This document shows, in pieces, positions 26,603 to 35,945 of a stretch of DNA of 64,000 nt (within the stretch, counting starts at the first letter, position 1; every line of letters begins with the position of its first letter). Position numbers and translations under genes: made by a program. This DNA comes from Pseudomonas parasichuanensis (lineage in GTDB: Bacteria > Pseudomonadota > Gammaproteobacteria > Pseudomonadales > Pseudomonadaceae): the NCBI RefSeq assembly GCF_021601385.1, contig NZ_BQHO01000015.1:1-64000 (forward strand), read 5' to 3'. The notes below the pieces were generated by a model. That model was not told the DNA's origin. It saw nothing but the letters and a program-made list of their open reading frames with translations, and ran no database searches.

Positions 26603-28171
26603 TCAGGGCTGCACCCCGACCTCCACGCTGCCCGCCAGGCAAAACCTATCCCTGCCCTGGTGCTTGGCCTGATACAGCGCCGCGTCTGCTGCGGCCATCA
26701 GGTTTTCCGGTGTCACAGCCTCCAGGGTGGGCGCCCCTACGGCGATGCCGGCGCTGACCGACACCTGCCCCAGCGGGCTGCCACCGTGCTCGATGGCCTG
26801 GCGGCGCAGCAGTTGCAGGATTTCCTGGACGATCTGGCTTGCGCCCTGGGCATTGGTGTTGGGCAGCAACAGGGTGAACTCCTCGCCGCCATAACGCACC
26901 GCCAAGTCCCCCGGGCGTTTGAGCACCTGCCTCAACAGTTCGCCGAAACGGCGCAGGCACTCATCGCCGGCCGGGTGCCCGTAACGGTCGTTGTAGGCCT
27001 TGAAATAGTCGAGGTCGAGCATCACCAGCGCCACCGCATAGCCCTGCCGACGCGCCCGGCGCAGCTCAGGCTCCAGCACCGCGTCCAGCCGCCGGCGGTT
27101 GCCCAGCCCGGTCAGGCTGTCGGTCAGGGCCAGCGCCTTGAGCGTCTGGTGTGCCTGGTGCAACGCCCGCTCGATGACGATGCGTTCGCGTAGTTGGCGC
27201 AGCACCACCCAGCCGAACCCGGCCACGCCAACCAGCAGCAGGACCAGCACCACCAGCGACTTGAGCATGTCGTGGCGCCACGGCGCGATGATCGACTCGC
27301 GTGACAACCCCGCCTCCACCACCAGCGGGTAGCTGGCCAGCGCGCGAAAACCATAAAGCCGTGGCGTGCCGTCGACCACCGCCACCGCCTCGGCCACGCC
27401 CTCGCTGGCATAGGGCAGGTACTTGCGGAAGATATCGCTGCCCGCCAGGCTGCGGCCGATCACCTGCTCGACAAAGGGCCGGCGCACGAGGATGGTGCCG
27501 TCACGCTTGGCCAGCACCAGGGCGCCGCGCTCGTCAATCTTGAAGTCGCCGTAATAGCGCACGAACCAGTCGACCTTGATGGTGCCCAGCAACACCCCGG
27601 CAAAGCGCCCATCGGGGTAGTCCAGGCGCCGCGAGATGGGGATGATCAAATCGCCCGTGGAGCGGCTGCGCACCACCGCACCGATGCGCACCTGGCGGTC
27701 GGCGTGGGTGCGGTGGTAGATGAAATAGTCTCGGTCGGCGTTGTTGGCATTGGGCGGTACGACGTCCTGGTCGGTGACTATCCAGCTGCCGTCCGGCGCG
27801 TAGACGAACAATCCGTGCAGTTGCGGCATGATCTGCGCCTGCTGCTTGAGCAGCGCATGCAGGCGTGGCCGGTCGATGTGCTCGAAGCCATCGCCTTCCA
27901 GGCGCTCGGCCAGCGCCGCGGTGATCGCGTCGACCTGGCGGATGGCATCCTCGGCGTGCTGGGCGGTGGCCCGGGCCAGGTTGGTCACCGCGTTCTCGGC
28001 GTTGAAAAAGGCCTGGCGGTAATCGCGCCAGATCCGCCAGCCCTCGATCAGCACGAAGGCCAGCATCACCACGGCCATGAAACTCAGCACCAGGCGGAAC
28101 AACGCCACGGCACGGCCCTCGCCGGTCACGGCAAAGACGCCATCCTCAGTCTGCTTCCTGGCTGCGCACAT
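26603..28171 (-). CDS. Membrane-bound diguanylate cyclase (dCache-GGDEF)
   Basis: 522 residues: membrane helix about 22-44, periplasmic dCache-like sensor about 50-285 (with the DRDYFIYHR and SRRLDYPDGRFAGVLLG blocks), second helix about 290-315, then a GGDEF domain. The active site is GGEEF in VRYGGEEFTLLLP, and the inhibitory I-site RPGD sits five residues before it, so it should make c-di-GMP and be feedback-inhibited. No EAL domain is present. The substrate sensed is unknown. The gene is alone and convergent with GNAT. Confidence 0.93.
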   Translation of the reverse strand: MCAARKQTEDGVFAVTGEGRAVALFRLVLSFMAVVMLAFVLIEGWRIWRDYRQAFFNAENAVTNLARATAQHAEDAIRQVDAITAALAERLEGDGFEHIDRPRLHALLKQQAQIMPQLHGLFVYAPDGSWIVTDQDVVPPNANNADRDYFIYHRTHADRQVRIGAVVRSRSTGDLIIPISRRLDYPDGRFAGVLLGTIKVDWFVRYYGDFKIDERGALVLAKRDGTILVRRPFVEQVIGRSLAGSDIFRKYLPYASEGVAEAVAVVDGTPRLYGFRALASYPLVVEAGLSRESIIAPWRHDMLKSLVVLVLLLVGVAGFGWVVLRQLRERIVIERALHQAHQTLKALALTDSLTGLGNRRRLDAVLEPELRRARRQGYAVALVMLDLDYFKAYNDRYGHPAGDECLRRFGELLRQVLKRPGDLAVRYGGEEFTLLLPNTNAQGASQIVQEILQLLRRQAIEHGGSPLGQVSVSAGIAVGAPTLEAVTPENLMAAADAALYQAKHQGRDRFCLAGSVEVGVQP

Positions 28172-28248
28172 CTGGATCCCTTGTCATCCAACACTCGACG
28201 GCAATCACTATAGCTTGCCCGATGGCCGTTTACGGGGTCGCAGCCCCT

Positions 28249-29076
28249 TCATCCCGGCTGCTGGCTGACGCGCAACTGAGCAAGCTGCTGGTCGCGCTCG
28301 TTGCACTGGCGACGCAGTTCTTCACTGGCACCCTGGGCCTGGGCAAGGATCGCGCGCAAGCCTTGCACCTGGGCATCGCGTTGCTCAAGTTGGCCGTCCA
28401 GCTGCGAGCAGTGCGCGACTGCCTGGCGCTGCTCGGCGAGCAGGCGTTCGTTGTCGCGGTGCAGGCGGGTCAGCTCTTCCTGGCGGGCGATGCCGCTCTG
28501 CTGCAAGGTTTGCAACTGGCCCTGCAACTGCCGCACCTGGGTGTCGACACGCCGCTGCTGGTCTTCCAACGAGCGGATTTGCGCGTCCTTGTCGGCCAGG
28601 CGCAGTTGCAGTTCACCCAGTGACTGATTGAGGCTGGCGCTGCGCAGTTGCTCCGCCTGCAGGCCGGCCTGGGTGGTGGCGAGTTTTTCCGACTCGGCCT
28701 GCAACGCGCTGGCCTGAACCTGGTGCTGCTGGTGGGCAGCGGCCAATGCGCGCTGGCTCAGTTGCAGTTGCACCTGCAACTGCGCGCATTGTTCGCTGTG
28801 CCGCGCCTCAGCGGCGTCGATGCGCGCCTGCCCTTCTGCTTGCAGCTGTGCCGCCAGTTGCGTCACCAGGCGCGTCAGTGGCTCGCTCAGGCTGGCGCTG
28901 TCAGCCAGCCCGGCGGGCTGTTCTTCCAGTGCTTTGAGGTGCCGGTGAATGGTGGTTTTAGAGCCGGTATTACCCAGTTCGATACGTATTGCATCGATGG
29001 TGGGGTGCTCACCCCTGTCGATCAGCGATTGCTGTGCTTCTTGAACTTGCGCTTTGCTGATGCCGGCCCGGGCCAT
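28249..29076 (-). CDS. KfrA-like DNA-binding coiled-coil protein
   Basis: 275 residues from ATG 29076; an upstream frame to 29211 lacks a ribosome site. Residues 1-65 form the KfrA_N domain (helix-turn-helix, ARAGISKAQVQEAQQSLIDR and STKTTIHRHL-like KTTIHRHLKALE). Residues 75-270 are an almost unbroken Gln/Ala-rich heptad coiled coil, consistent with a long parallel filament. KfrA on plasmids is a repressor of its own gene and a nucleoid-like partition helper; chromosomal homologues in pseudomonads are of unknown role. Its promoter carries TACGTA and TTACGTAA palindromes that could be its operators. Confidence 0.85.
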   Translation of the reverse strand: MARAGISKAQVQEAQQSLIDRGEHPTIDAIRIELGNTGSKTTIHRHLKALEEQPAGLADSASLSEPLTRLVTQLAAQLQAEGQARIDAAEARHSEQCAQLQVQLQLSQRALAAAHQQHQVQASALQAESEKLATTQAGLQAEQLRSASLNQSLGELQLRLADKDAQIRSLEDQQRRVDTQVRQLQGQLQTLQQSGIARQEELTRLHRDNERLLAEQRQAVAHCSQLDGQLEQRDAQVQGLRAILAQAQGASEELRRQCNERDQQLAQLRVSQQPG

Positions 29077-29102
29077 GCTGTCTCCGATACTTCGTAGCGT
29101 GG

Positions 29103-29121
29103 TACGTATTACGTAATTGCG
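29103..29121 (-). promoter_or_regulatory. Palindromic operator-like sequence upstream of the KfrA-like gene
   Basis: TACGTA (29103-29108) is followed directly by TTACGTAA (29109-29116), both perfect palindromes, in an AT-rich stretch 27 bases before the gene. Autoregulation at such sites is known for plasmid KfrA; here it is inferred. Confidence 0.45.
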
Positions 29122-29252
29122 TGAATTCTGCACGCGCACCGGGCCGATTTCAAGACGGATGGTCATGGACAAGCTGCGTTTGCTCCTACAGTTGTTCGAC
29201 GGCCTGGCCACTCAGGCTGACTGGGCAGGTTCACCACACAGGAGACACGATC

Positions 29253-30083
29253 ATGGGCTTCGTCACGACGAAAGACGGCGTGGACATCTTCTACAAAGAC
29301 TGGGGGCCACGGGACGCTGCGGCCATCCACTTCCACCACGGCTGGCCGCTCAGCGCCGACGACTGGGATGCACAGCTGCTCTACTTCCTGGCCCAAGGCT
29401 ACCGGGTGATCGCCCATGACCGCCGTGGTCATGGCCGCTCCAGCCAAGTGTGGGACGGCCACGACATGGACCACTACGCCGACGACGTGGCGGCCGTGGT
29501 CAACCACCTGGGCAGCCACGGCGCCGTGCATGTCGGGCACTCCACCGGCGGTGGCGAAGTGGTCCGCTACCTTACCCGCCACCCGCAAGACAAGGTGCCC
29601 AAGGCCGTGCTGATCAGCGCCGTGCCACCGCTGATGGTGCAGACCGCAGGCAACCCCGGCGGCCTGCCGAAATCGGTGTTCGATGGTTTCCAGGCCCAGG
29701 TCGCGGCCAACCGCGCGCAGTTTTTCCACGATGTGCCCGCCGGGCCGTTCTACGGCTACAACCGGCCCGGGGCGAAAGCGGACGAGGGGGTGATCCTGAA
29801 CTGGTGGCGCCAGGGCATGATGGGCAGCGCCAAGGCGCACCACGATGGCATCGTGGCGTTCTCCCAGACCGACTTCAGCGAAGACCTCAAGCGCATCGAC
29901 ATCCCGGTACTGGTGATGCACGGCGATGACGACCAGATCGTGCCCTGCGAAAACGCCGGGGTGCGCTCAGCCGAATTGCTGCGCAAGGGCACGCTCAAGC
30001 TCTACAAGGGCTACCCCCACGGCATGCCGACCACCCATGCCGAGACCATCAACGCCGACCTGCTGGCGTTCGTGCGCGGCTGA
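29253..30083 (+). CDS. Alpha/beta hydrolase (non-haem chloroperoxidase-like)
   Basis: 276 residues from ATG 29253, with CAGGAG upstream. The oxyanion-region motif HHGWPLSADDWD, the nucleophile elbow GHSTGGGE with the catalytic Ser (near residue 99), the acid LVMHGDDDQIVP and the C-terminal His in YPHGMPTTH make a full Ser-Asp-His triad. The fold and length match bacterial perhydrolases/chloroperoxidases, which make peracids from acetate and hydrogen peroxide, and arylesterases. The natural substrate is unknown. It is divergent from the KfrA-like gene. Confidence 0.9.
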   Translation: MGFVTTKDGVDIFYKDWGPRDAAAIHFHHGWPLSADDWDAQLLYFLAQGYRVIAHDRRGHGRSSQVWDGHDMDHYADDVAAVVNHLGSHGAVHVGHSTGGGEVVRYLTRHPQDKVPKAVLISAVPPLMVQTAGNPGGLPKSVFDGFQAQVAANRAQFFHDVPAGPFYGYNRPGAKADEGVILNWWRQGMMGSAKAHHDGIVAFSQTDFSEDLKRIDIPVLVMHGDDDQIVPCENAGVRSAELLRKGTLKLYKGYPHGMPTTHAETINADLLAFVRG

Positions 30084-30096
30084 ACCCGTGCCTTCG

Positions 30097-30975
30097 TCAG
30101 CCAGCCGCGGGCAGGGCGAAGGCACGCACCAGCGCTTCGATCACCACCCGTACCCGGGCGGTGTGGCGCAAGTCCTGATGGGTGACCAGCCACACTTCAT
30201 AGGGCTTGCGTCGCGCCCGGCTCGGCCATAGCCGACGCAGGCCGTCCCGCTCGCCCAGCTCGATGGGGATTTCGCCGATGCCCAAACCGCTGGCGATCGC
30301 CCGCCGCAGCATCAGGTTAGAGCCGACCGCCAGCGCCACCCGCGCCTGGCCGATCGGCTCATCCACCAACGTCGGTGACGGGTTGCCGCGCCAATACGGC
30401 TCGTACACCACCAGTTCATGACCGGTGAAGCCGTCACCCTCACGTGGCTCGCCACAGCGCTGCACGTAGGCGTCGCTGGCGAACAGGCCCAGCGACCAGC
30501 TGGCCAGCTTGCGCAGGACCAGGTCCGGGTTGTCGGGGCGCAGGTTGCGGATGGCGATATCGGTCTCGCGCTGGGACAGGTTGACCAGCTCCGAGCCGCT
30601 GGCAAGGATCACCCGGATCTGCGGATGGCTCTGCTGCAACTGCGCCAGTGCCGGCAAGACGAAGTCGCAGGCCAGTGAGTCGGTGGTCGATATCCGCACC
30701 TCCCCGGCCAACGCGTTGTCGGTGCCCTGCAGCCGTGCGGCCAATTCCAGTGCCGCACGCTCCATCTGCTGCGCCAGCTCCGCCGCCAGCTCACCGCTGG
30801 CGGTCAACTGGTAACCCGCGGGCGTACGCAGGAACAGGGTCGAGCCCAAATCGGCCTCCAGCGCCGCCACCCGACGCCCCACCGTGGCCTGATCGACCCG
30901 CAGCACCCGCGCCGCCCGGCGCAAGGTGCGTTCGCGGCTCAGTGCCAGCAGCATGCGTGCGTCATCCCAATTCAT
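30097..30975 (-). CDS. LysR-type transcriptional regulator
   Basis: 292 residues. The N-terminal winged helix-turn-helix spans about residues 1-60 (LRRAARVLRVDQATVGRRVAALEADLG), followed by the linker helix and a substrate-binding LysR domain of about 200 residues (SGSELVNLSQRETDIAIRN has the typical strand). It probably regulates the divergent quinone oxidoreductase gene (31089) or the preceding hydrolase; the intergenic space to the former is 113 bases. The co-inducer is unknown. Confidence 0.92.
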   Translation of the reverse strand: MNWDDARMLLALSRERTLRRAARVLRVDQATVGRRVAALEADLGSTLFLRTPAGYQLTASGELAAELAQQMERAALELAARLQGTDNALAGEVRISTTDSLACDFVLPALAQLQQSHPQIRVILASGSELVNLSQRETDIAIRNLRPDNPDLVLRKLASWSLGLFASDAYVQRCGEPREGDGFTGHELVVYEPYWRGNPSPTLVDEPIGQARVALAVGSNLMLRRAIASGLGIGEIPIELGERDGLRRLWPSRARRKPYEVWLVTHQDLRHTARVRVVIEALVRAFALPAAG

Positions 30976-31088
30976 CAGCGCTGTCCTCGAAGAAAATCTG
31001 CAACGGTGCGGCGCAAAATCGCCGCGCGACCGCCGGGTGGTTGCGCCCTACCCTGTGCGGCACGTTGTTCAGAATGACAGAGGTCACC

Positions 31089-32105
31089 ATGCGTCACATC
31101 CTTCCCAGCCAAATGACGGCCATCGACATCACCCAGCCCGGCGGCCCGCAGGTGCTGCAGCCAACCTTGCGCGACACGCCCCGGCCCGGCCCGCGCGAAG
31201 TCCTGATCGAGGTCCACGCCGCCGGCGTCAACGGCCCAGACCTGCTGCAACGCAAGGGCCTGTACGACCCGCCCGCCGGCGCCTCGGACATCCCCGGCCT
31301 GGAAATCGCAGGCAAGGTGGTGGCACTGGGCGAACAGGTCAGCCACTTCGCCCTTGGCGATGCCGTGCTCGCCCTGGTAACCGGTGGCGGCTATGCCGAA
31401 TACGCCGTGGCCGACGAGCGCACCACCGCGCTCCTGCCCCAGGGGCTGAGCATGATCGAGGCGGCGGCACTGCCGGAAACCTTCATGACCGTGTGGGTCA
31501 ACCTGTTCCAGCGCGGTGGCTTCAAGGCCGGCGACAGTATCCTGATCCACGGCGGCGCCTCGGGCATCGGCACCACCGCCACGCAGTTGGCCAAGGCCTT
31601 TGGCGCATCGCAGATCTTCACCACGGTCAAGGGTGCCGCCCAGCAGGCCGCCAGCCTTGAACTGGGCAGCGATGTGGCCATCGACTACACCCGCGAAGAC
31701 TTCGTCGAGCAGGTGATGCTGCACACCGAGGGCAAGGGCGTGGATGTGATCGTCGATATCATCGCCGGCGACTACGTGGCGCGAAACTTCCAGGCCGCCG
31801 CCATGGACGGGCGCATCGTGCAGATCGGCGTGATCAAGGGGCCGGCCACCGAGGTGAACCTGTTCCCCATGCTGACCAAGCGCCTGACCCATATCGGCTC
31901 GACCCTGCGCGCGCGCAGTGCCGACGACAAGGCCGCTATCCTGGCCGAGCTGCAGGCTCAGGTTTGGCCCCTCGTGCACAGTGGCACGATCAAGCCGCTG
32001 ATCCATGCCACGCTGCCACTGGCGGCGGCCAGCCAGGCCCATGCGCTGATGGAGTCGGGCCAGCATATCGGCAAGGTGGTGTTGAGCGTGGCGCACAGGG
32101 GCTGA
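31089..32105 (+). CDS. NAD(P)H:quinone oxidoreductase, zeta-crystallin-like MDR family
   Basis: 338 residues from ATG 31089, with AGAGG upstream; a start at 31113 (MTAIDI) is also possible. The N-terminal GroES-like domain is followed by a Rossmann domain with nucleotide-binding GGASGIGTTATQLA, near residues 155-168. The structural zinc cysteines of alcohol dehydrogenases are absent, as usual in quinone oxidoreductases. The YAVADERTTALLPQ and GVNGPDLLQRKGLY blocks match the PIG3/QOR group. It should reduce quinones or other electrophiles with NADPH. The LysR gene is divergent. Confidence 0.92.
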   Translation: MRHILPSQMTAIDITQPGGPQVLQPTLRDTPRPGPREVLIEVHAAGVNGPDLLQRKGLYDPPAGASDIPGLEIAGKVVALGEQVSHFALGDAVLALVTGGGYAEYAVADERTTALLPQGLSMIEAAALPETFMTVWVNLFQRGGFKAGDSILIHGGASGIGTTATQLAKAFGASQIFTTVKGAAQQAASLELGSDVAIDYTREDFVEQVMLHTEGKGVDVIVDIIAGDYVARNFQAAAMDGRIVQIGVIKGPATEVNLFPMLTKRLTHIGSTLRARSADDKAAILAELQAQVWPLVHSGTIKPLIHATLPLAAASQAHALMESGQHIGKVVLSVAHRG

Positions 32106-32132
32106 GCCGCCCAGGGCGCCACCTTGAGGCCA

Positions 32133-32978
32133 TCAGCCGCCGTTGACTTCCTTGAGCAGGGCCGCGGCGGCCAGCTTGCCCAACGCATTGCCCGCCAGCG
32201 GGCTGTCGCCGGTAAGCAGCTTGCGGTCCTGGTGAACGGCGCCAGAAATACCGTCGTTGATGATTTCGACGCCACAGGCCTTGAGGCGCTCGCCGAACTT
32301 CCAGGTCAGGTGGCCAGGCATGTAGCCGATGTCCGGGGTCTTGGCATCCAGGTCGTCGGGGAAGGCGCACATCTTGTACCCCTTGTAGAGATGCCCGGCG
32401 GCCAGCAACGCAGCCGGGCCATGGCACAGGCTGATGACGAACTTTTTGTGGTCGGCGGCCCATTGCAGCACTTGCCCGACGTCCTTGCTGTGCGGCAGGC
32501 CGATCAGCGCGCCGTGGCCACCGGGGATGAAGACACCGATGTAGTCGGCCAGCGAGCCTTCGAGTACTTCAGCCAGCTTGCGCGGCTGCTTGAACGCCTT
32601 GCGGTAGCGTTCGAACAGGCCCAGCACTTCTTTGTCTTCACCGGGCATGGCCCAGTACTCGAACTTGACCGGGTTGCCCGACAGGGTCGCCACGTCGAAG
32701 GCGAAGCCGGCCTTGTCCAGGTGGTACATGGGCAGCAGGGTTTCCACCGGGTGGTTGCCGGTGGAGAACAGCGTGCCGTTGTCGGTGAGCAGGTAGCGCT
32801 CATCGGCACCGATCAGCAGGATTTTCCAGCGCCCGCCTTTATAGGGGGCTGGGTAGTCGGCGCCGCTGAGGTCGGACTTGCGGGAAGTGAACTGGCTGAG
32901 GGAATACGGCGAGGGGAAGAAGGCGTTGTCTTCGGCCGGGTCGGGGGTGGGGCGTTTGTCGTCGGTGGGGTTGTTCAT
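32133..32978 (-). CDS. hchA: Protein/nucleic acid deglycase HchA (Hsp31, glyoxalase III)
   Basis: 281 residues, the usual HchA length. It belongs to the DJ-1/PfpI superfamily: the nucleophile elbow [10 protein letters not shown] carries the catalytic Cys (near residue 185), preceded by FIPGGHGAL and followed by [13 protein letters not shown]. HchA removes early glycation by methylglyoxal and glyoxal from proteins and nucleotides and has chaperone activity. The gene is monocistronic and convergent with the quinone oxidoreductase. The extended N-terminus with [14 protein letters not shown] is typical of HchA and not of shorter PfpI. Confidence 0.93.
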   Translation of the reverse strand: MNNPTDDKRPTPDPAEDNAFFPSPYSLSQFTSRKSDLSGADYPAPYKGGRWKILLIGADERYLLTDNGTLFSTGNHPVETLLPMYHLDKAGFAFDVATLSGNPVKFEYWAMPGEDKEVLGLFERYRKAFKQPRKLAEVLEGSLADYIGVFIPGGHGALIGLPHSKDVGQVLQWAADHKKFVISLCHGPAALLAAGHLYKGYKMCAFPDDLDAKTPDIGYMPGHLTWKFGERLKACGVEIINDGISGAVHQDRKLLTGDSPLAGNALGKLAAAALLKEVNGG

Positions 32979-33077
32979 GGTTCTGCTCCTGTACCTGGGT
33001 GGGTAACGGAGGCCACCTGCTGAGCGGCACTAAGGGGTTTCTCCCAACGGTGGCGTCAATCCAAGGGGCTGCTGCAC

Positions 33078-33190
33078 AGCCCCTTCGCGGGTAAACCCGC
33101 TCCCACAGGCCTTGTGCCGTTCGCCAGTATCGAGAACACGCACAATCCTGTGGGAGCGGGTTTACCCGCGAAGGGCCGCAAAGCGGCCCC
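33078..33190. repeat. Inverted repeat pair, GTGGGAGCGGGTTTACCCGCG type REP
   Basis: CCCTTCGCGGGTAAACCCGC at 33081 and onward is repeated in inverted form at 33149-33177. A third REP subtype in this window; it lies between two minus-strand genes, upstream of hchA's promoter region and after mocA. Confidence 0.85.
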
Positions 33191-33198
33191 GAGGGATT

Positions 33199-33762
33199 TT
33201 AGTCGAGCGCAGCGGGTGTATCGACGTCGCGCAACACCCCACTGTCGTCCAGGTCCAGCACCCGTACCCGATCACGGTGCCGTTGCAGCACCGAACGTGC
33301 CCCTTCATCACCGGCCAGCCCGGCCAGTTCAGGCCAGTAATCGCGCCCGAACAGCACCGGATGGCCGTTCTGGCCCAGGTAGCGCGGCACCACAATCGCG
33401 GTAGGGTCCGCCGCCTCAACCAACCGACGGAAGGTCTGCGGCAGGATCCACGGCATGTCACCCAGCACGATGGTCACCGCCTGAGCATCGCAGTCACTCA
33501 ACGAAGCGGCACCCGCCGCCAGGCTATGCCCCATGCCCAACCCCGCATCGGGGCTAGGGACGATACGACAAGCGGCAGGCAATCCCAGCGCGTCGGCGCC
33601 CTCACCTTCGCGCAACACCACCCGCACCTCGTCGAACGCCGCCAAGGCCCGCTCGACGCTGTGCTGCAACAAACTGCGGCCATCACCGAGCACGGCGCGG
33701 CGCTTGTCCGCGCCAAAACGCGAGCCCTGCCCCGCCGCCAGTACCAGTGCGACGACCGTCAC
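33199..33762 (-). CDS. mocA: Molybdenum cofactor cytidylyltransferase MocA-like
   Basis: 187 residues, a nucleotidyltransferase of the MobA superfamily. The NTP-binding signature LAAGQGSRFGADKR is near residues 8-21, and metal-binding VLGDMPWI near residues 100-107. MocA attaches CMP to Mo-molybdopterin to make the MCD cofactor used by xanthine-oxidase-type enzymes. It is the last gene of the operon with the Mo subunit, [2Fe-2S] subunit, cytochrome and XdhC, overlapping the XdhC stop by 4 bases, so it should supply cofactor for this enzyme. Confidence 0.9.
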   Translation of the reverse strand: MTVVALVLAAGQGSRFGADKRRAVLGDGRSLLQHSVERALAAFDEVRVVLREGEGADALGLPAACRIVPSPDAGLGMGHSLAAGAASLSDCDAQAVTIVLGDMPWILPQTFRRLVEAADPTAIVVPRYLGQNGHPVLFGRDYWPELAGLAGDEGARSVLQRHRDRVRVLDLDDSGVLRDVDTPAALD

Positions 33763-34730
33763 AGTGCCTCGCGGCCAATGCCGCTGCGGGTACGCAAGAT
33801 ATCGGCGAGCACCGCCAGGGCGATTTCCGCCGGGGTCTTGCTGCCCAGGTTGAGGCCGATGGGCGCGTGGATGCGGGCCATTTCGGCATCGCCGAGCCCG
33901 CCGATGCGGCGCAGGCGTTCACGGCGTTTTTCCGAGGTGGCGCGTGAGCCCATCACGCCTATATAGAAGGCTTCGGTCTGTACGGCTTCGAGCATGGCCA
34001 AGTCGTCGATCTTTGGGTCGTGGGTGAGCGCCACCACCGCCGTGTCGCGGTGGCAGCCACCGTTGGCGATGAACAGCGAGGGCAGTTCCCGGCGGATTTC
34101 TATCCCGTCGAGCACCACGTTGTCCATCACCTCGTCACGCGGATCGCACAGCACCACCTCGAAGCCCAGCCCCTTGCCGAACTCGGCGCAGAAGTGCGCA
34201 ACGCTCGAATACCCCGCCAACAGCAGGCGCTGGGCGGCACCGACGCGCAGGCGCACGCAGGCTTCGCCCTGCTCTACCCGCGGGCCCTGGCTTTGATCGT
34301 CGTGCAGTTGGCGCTGGCCAGTGCGCAGGTTCACCTCGCGCAACAACCGGCGCCGGCCCAGCAGCGCCGACTCCAGTTGCGCCAGGTGGGCCTGGGTGTC
34401 GCAATCGCCCGGCAGGTGCTCGACCAGCACGTCGAGGATGCCGCCACAGGGCAGGCGGATATTCGAGCGTGTGTCACTGCCGTCGCCGTAGCGCACCACG
34501 GCAACGGCGTCGTTGAACTCACCGGCGGCGACGCGTTCGAGGAAGTCCTCCTCGACACAACCGCCGGACAGCGACCCCACCCAGTGCCCGCCCTCGCTCA
34601 CCGCCAGCAGTGAGCCCGGCGCGCGCGGCGCCGAGCCGTAGGTGCAGAGCACGGTGCACAGCCACACGCGCAGGCCGTCACGCGACCACTGCGCCGCCTG
34701 TTGCACCACCTGCAGGTCGAGATGCTGCAC
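33759..34730 (-). CDS. xdhC: XdhC/CoxI family molybdenum hydroxylase maturation protein
   Basis: 323 residues. An N-terminal XdhC/CoxI domain (GSLSGGCVEEDFLE near residues 50-64) and a C-terminal Rossmann-type domain (VVALTHDPKIDDLAMLEA, then IGVMGSRATSEKRRERL) are visible. XdhC proteins bind the molybdenum cofactor, promote its sulfuration and deliver it to the apo-enzyme. The gene starts 1 base after the cytochrome c stop and overlaps mocA by 4 bases, so it is part of the Mo hydroxylase operon. Confidence 0.92.
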   Translation of the reverse strand: MQHLDLQVVQQAAQWSRDGLRVWLCTVLCTYGSAPRAPGSLLAVSEGGHWVGSLSGGCVEEDFLERVAAGEFNDAVAVVRYGDGSDTRSNIRLPCGGILDVLVEHLPGDCDTQAHLAQLESALLGRRRLLREVNLRTGQRQLHDDQSQGPRVEQGEACVRLRVGAAQRLLLAGYSSVAHFCAEFGKGLGFEVVLCDPRDEVMDNVVLDGIEIRRELPSLFIANGGCHRDTAVVALTHDPKIDDLAMLEAVQTEAFYIGVMGSRATSEKRRERLRRIGGLGDAEMARIHAPIGLNLGSKTPAEIALAVLADILRTRSGIGREAL

Positions 34731-34731
34731 G

Positions 34732-35943
34732 TCAGTCCGCCTTCAGCTGGGCCAGCTGTTGGGTGGTCAAATCGCCCGGCAAACCGCCCCAGGCTTCACG
34801 CAGGTAGTTGACCATGTCGGTCAGCTGCTGGTCGTCGAGCTTGTCGGCGAAGCCCGGCATCGGCTGCATGCGCTCAAAGCCGGTGAACTGCTGCTCGCGG
34901 ATACCGTCGACGATGGCCTTGACCAGGTTGCGCGAGTCGGCCTGGCGCAGCACGGTGTTGCCCTGCATGGCCACGGCAATGTGCGGCTTGCCTTCGCCGT
35001 CGACGCCATGGCAGCCGGCGCAGACGTTGAGGTACTGCTGGCGGCCGCGTTTGCCGCTCTCGCCCATGGTTTCATGGGCCACCGCCTGCACCACCTTGGC
35101 CGCCGGCGGCTGGTCGCCCAGCAGGTAGGTGGCCATGGCCGACAGGTCGCTGTCTTCCAGGTGCTGGGTGCTGTGGTGCACCACCGGGTACATCTCGTTG
35201 AACATGCTGCCCTGGGCGCTGACACCGTGCTTGAGGAAGGTGGCGAGGTCGGCCTGGTTCCAGCCGCGCTCGGCCAGGTCCTTGGCCAGCAGGCTCGGCG
35301 CCAGGTAGCCCAGCAGCAGGCCGCCGGTCAGGCGCTTGTCCTGCTGCAGCGCGCCAATCGGGTTGCGCGGGGTGTGGCATTCGCCACAGTGGCCGAGCAC
35401 TTCGACCATGTACTGGCCGCGCTTCCAGGCTTCGCTGTTGCCCTTGCCCTCCTCCAGCTGCACGCTTTTGCCATAGAGCATGTTCCAGCCCATCAGGCCG
35501 GCGCGCACGTTGAACGGGAAGCTCAGGCTGGTTTCCGGGGCCGGGCGGTTGATCGGCGCCACGGTCATCAGGTAGGCGTGGATGGCGTCCGAGTCCTCAC
35601 GCTTGACCAGGTGGTACGAGGTGTAGGGCATGGCCGGGTACAGGTTGGCGCCGTCCTTGCGCTTGCCCTCGGTGAGGGCTGCGAAGAATTCGTCCGTGCT
35701 GTAGTTGCCGATGCCGTACTGCTTGTCCGGGGTGATGTTGGTGCCATAGATGGTGCCGAACGGCGAATGGATCGGCAGGCCACCGGCATAGGGCGCGCCG
35801 CCTTCGGCCGTGTGGCAGGCCATGCAGTCGGCGGCGCGGGCGAGGTATTCGCCGCGCTTGACCAGTTGCTCGTCCGCCGCCTGGGCGCCGCACGCCAGCG
35901 CCATGCCAACGGCTAGGGCCAGGCCATTGAAAACACGCTTCAT
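34732..35943 (-). CDS. Tri-haem cytochrome c subunit of the molybdenum dehydrogenase
   Basis: 403 residues. A Sec signal peptide (about 1-22, LAVGMALACGAQA) is followed by three class I haem c motifs: CMACH (about 41), CGECH (about 188) and CAGCH (about 317). This matches the AdhB/IorC-type cytochromes that take electrons from periplasmic dehydrogenases to the respiratory chain. ATG 35943 is chosen; the longer frame runs back into the [2Fe-2S] gene. It lies 2 bases after the iron-sulfur subunit gene. Confidence 0.93.
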   Translation of the reverse strand: MKRVFNGLALAVGMALACGAQAADEQLVKRGEYLARAADCMACHTAEGGAPYAGGLPIHSPFGTIYGTNITPDKQYGIGNYSTDEFFAALTEGKRKDGANLYPAMPYTSYHLVKREDSDAIHAYLMTVAPINRPAPETSLSFPFNVRAGLMGWNMLYGKSVQLEEGKGNSEAWKRGQYMVEVLGHCGECHTPRNPIGALQQDKRLTGGLLLGYLAPSLLAKDLAERGWNQADLATFLKHGVSAQGSMFNEMYPVVHHSTQHLEDSDLSAMATYLLGDQPPAAKVVQAVAHETMGESGKRGRQQYLNVCAGCHGVDGEGKPHIAVAMQGNTVLRQADSRNLVKAIVDGIREQQFTGFERMQPMPGFADKLDDQQLTDMVNYLREAWGGLPGDLTTQQLAQLKAD

Positions 35944-35945
35944 GC

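Noticed and set aside
28249-29076. KfrA-like gene as evidence of an integrated plasmid
   Set aside because: Flanks are ordinary chromosomal genes with the same base composition and no replication or partition genes.
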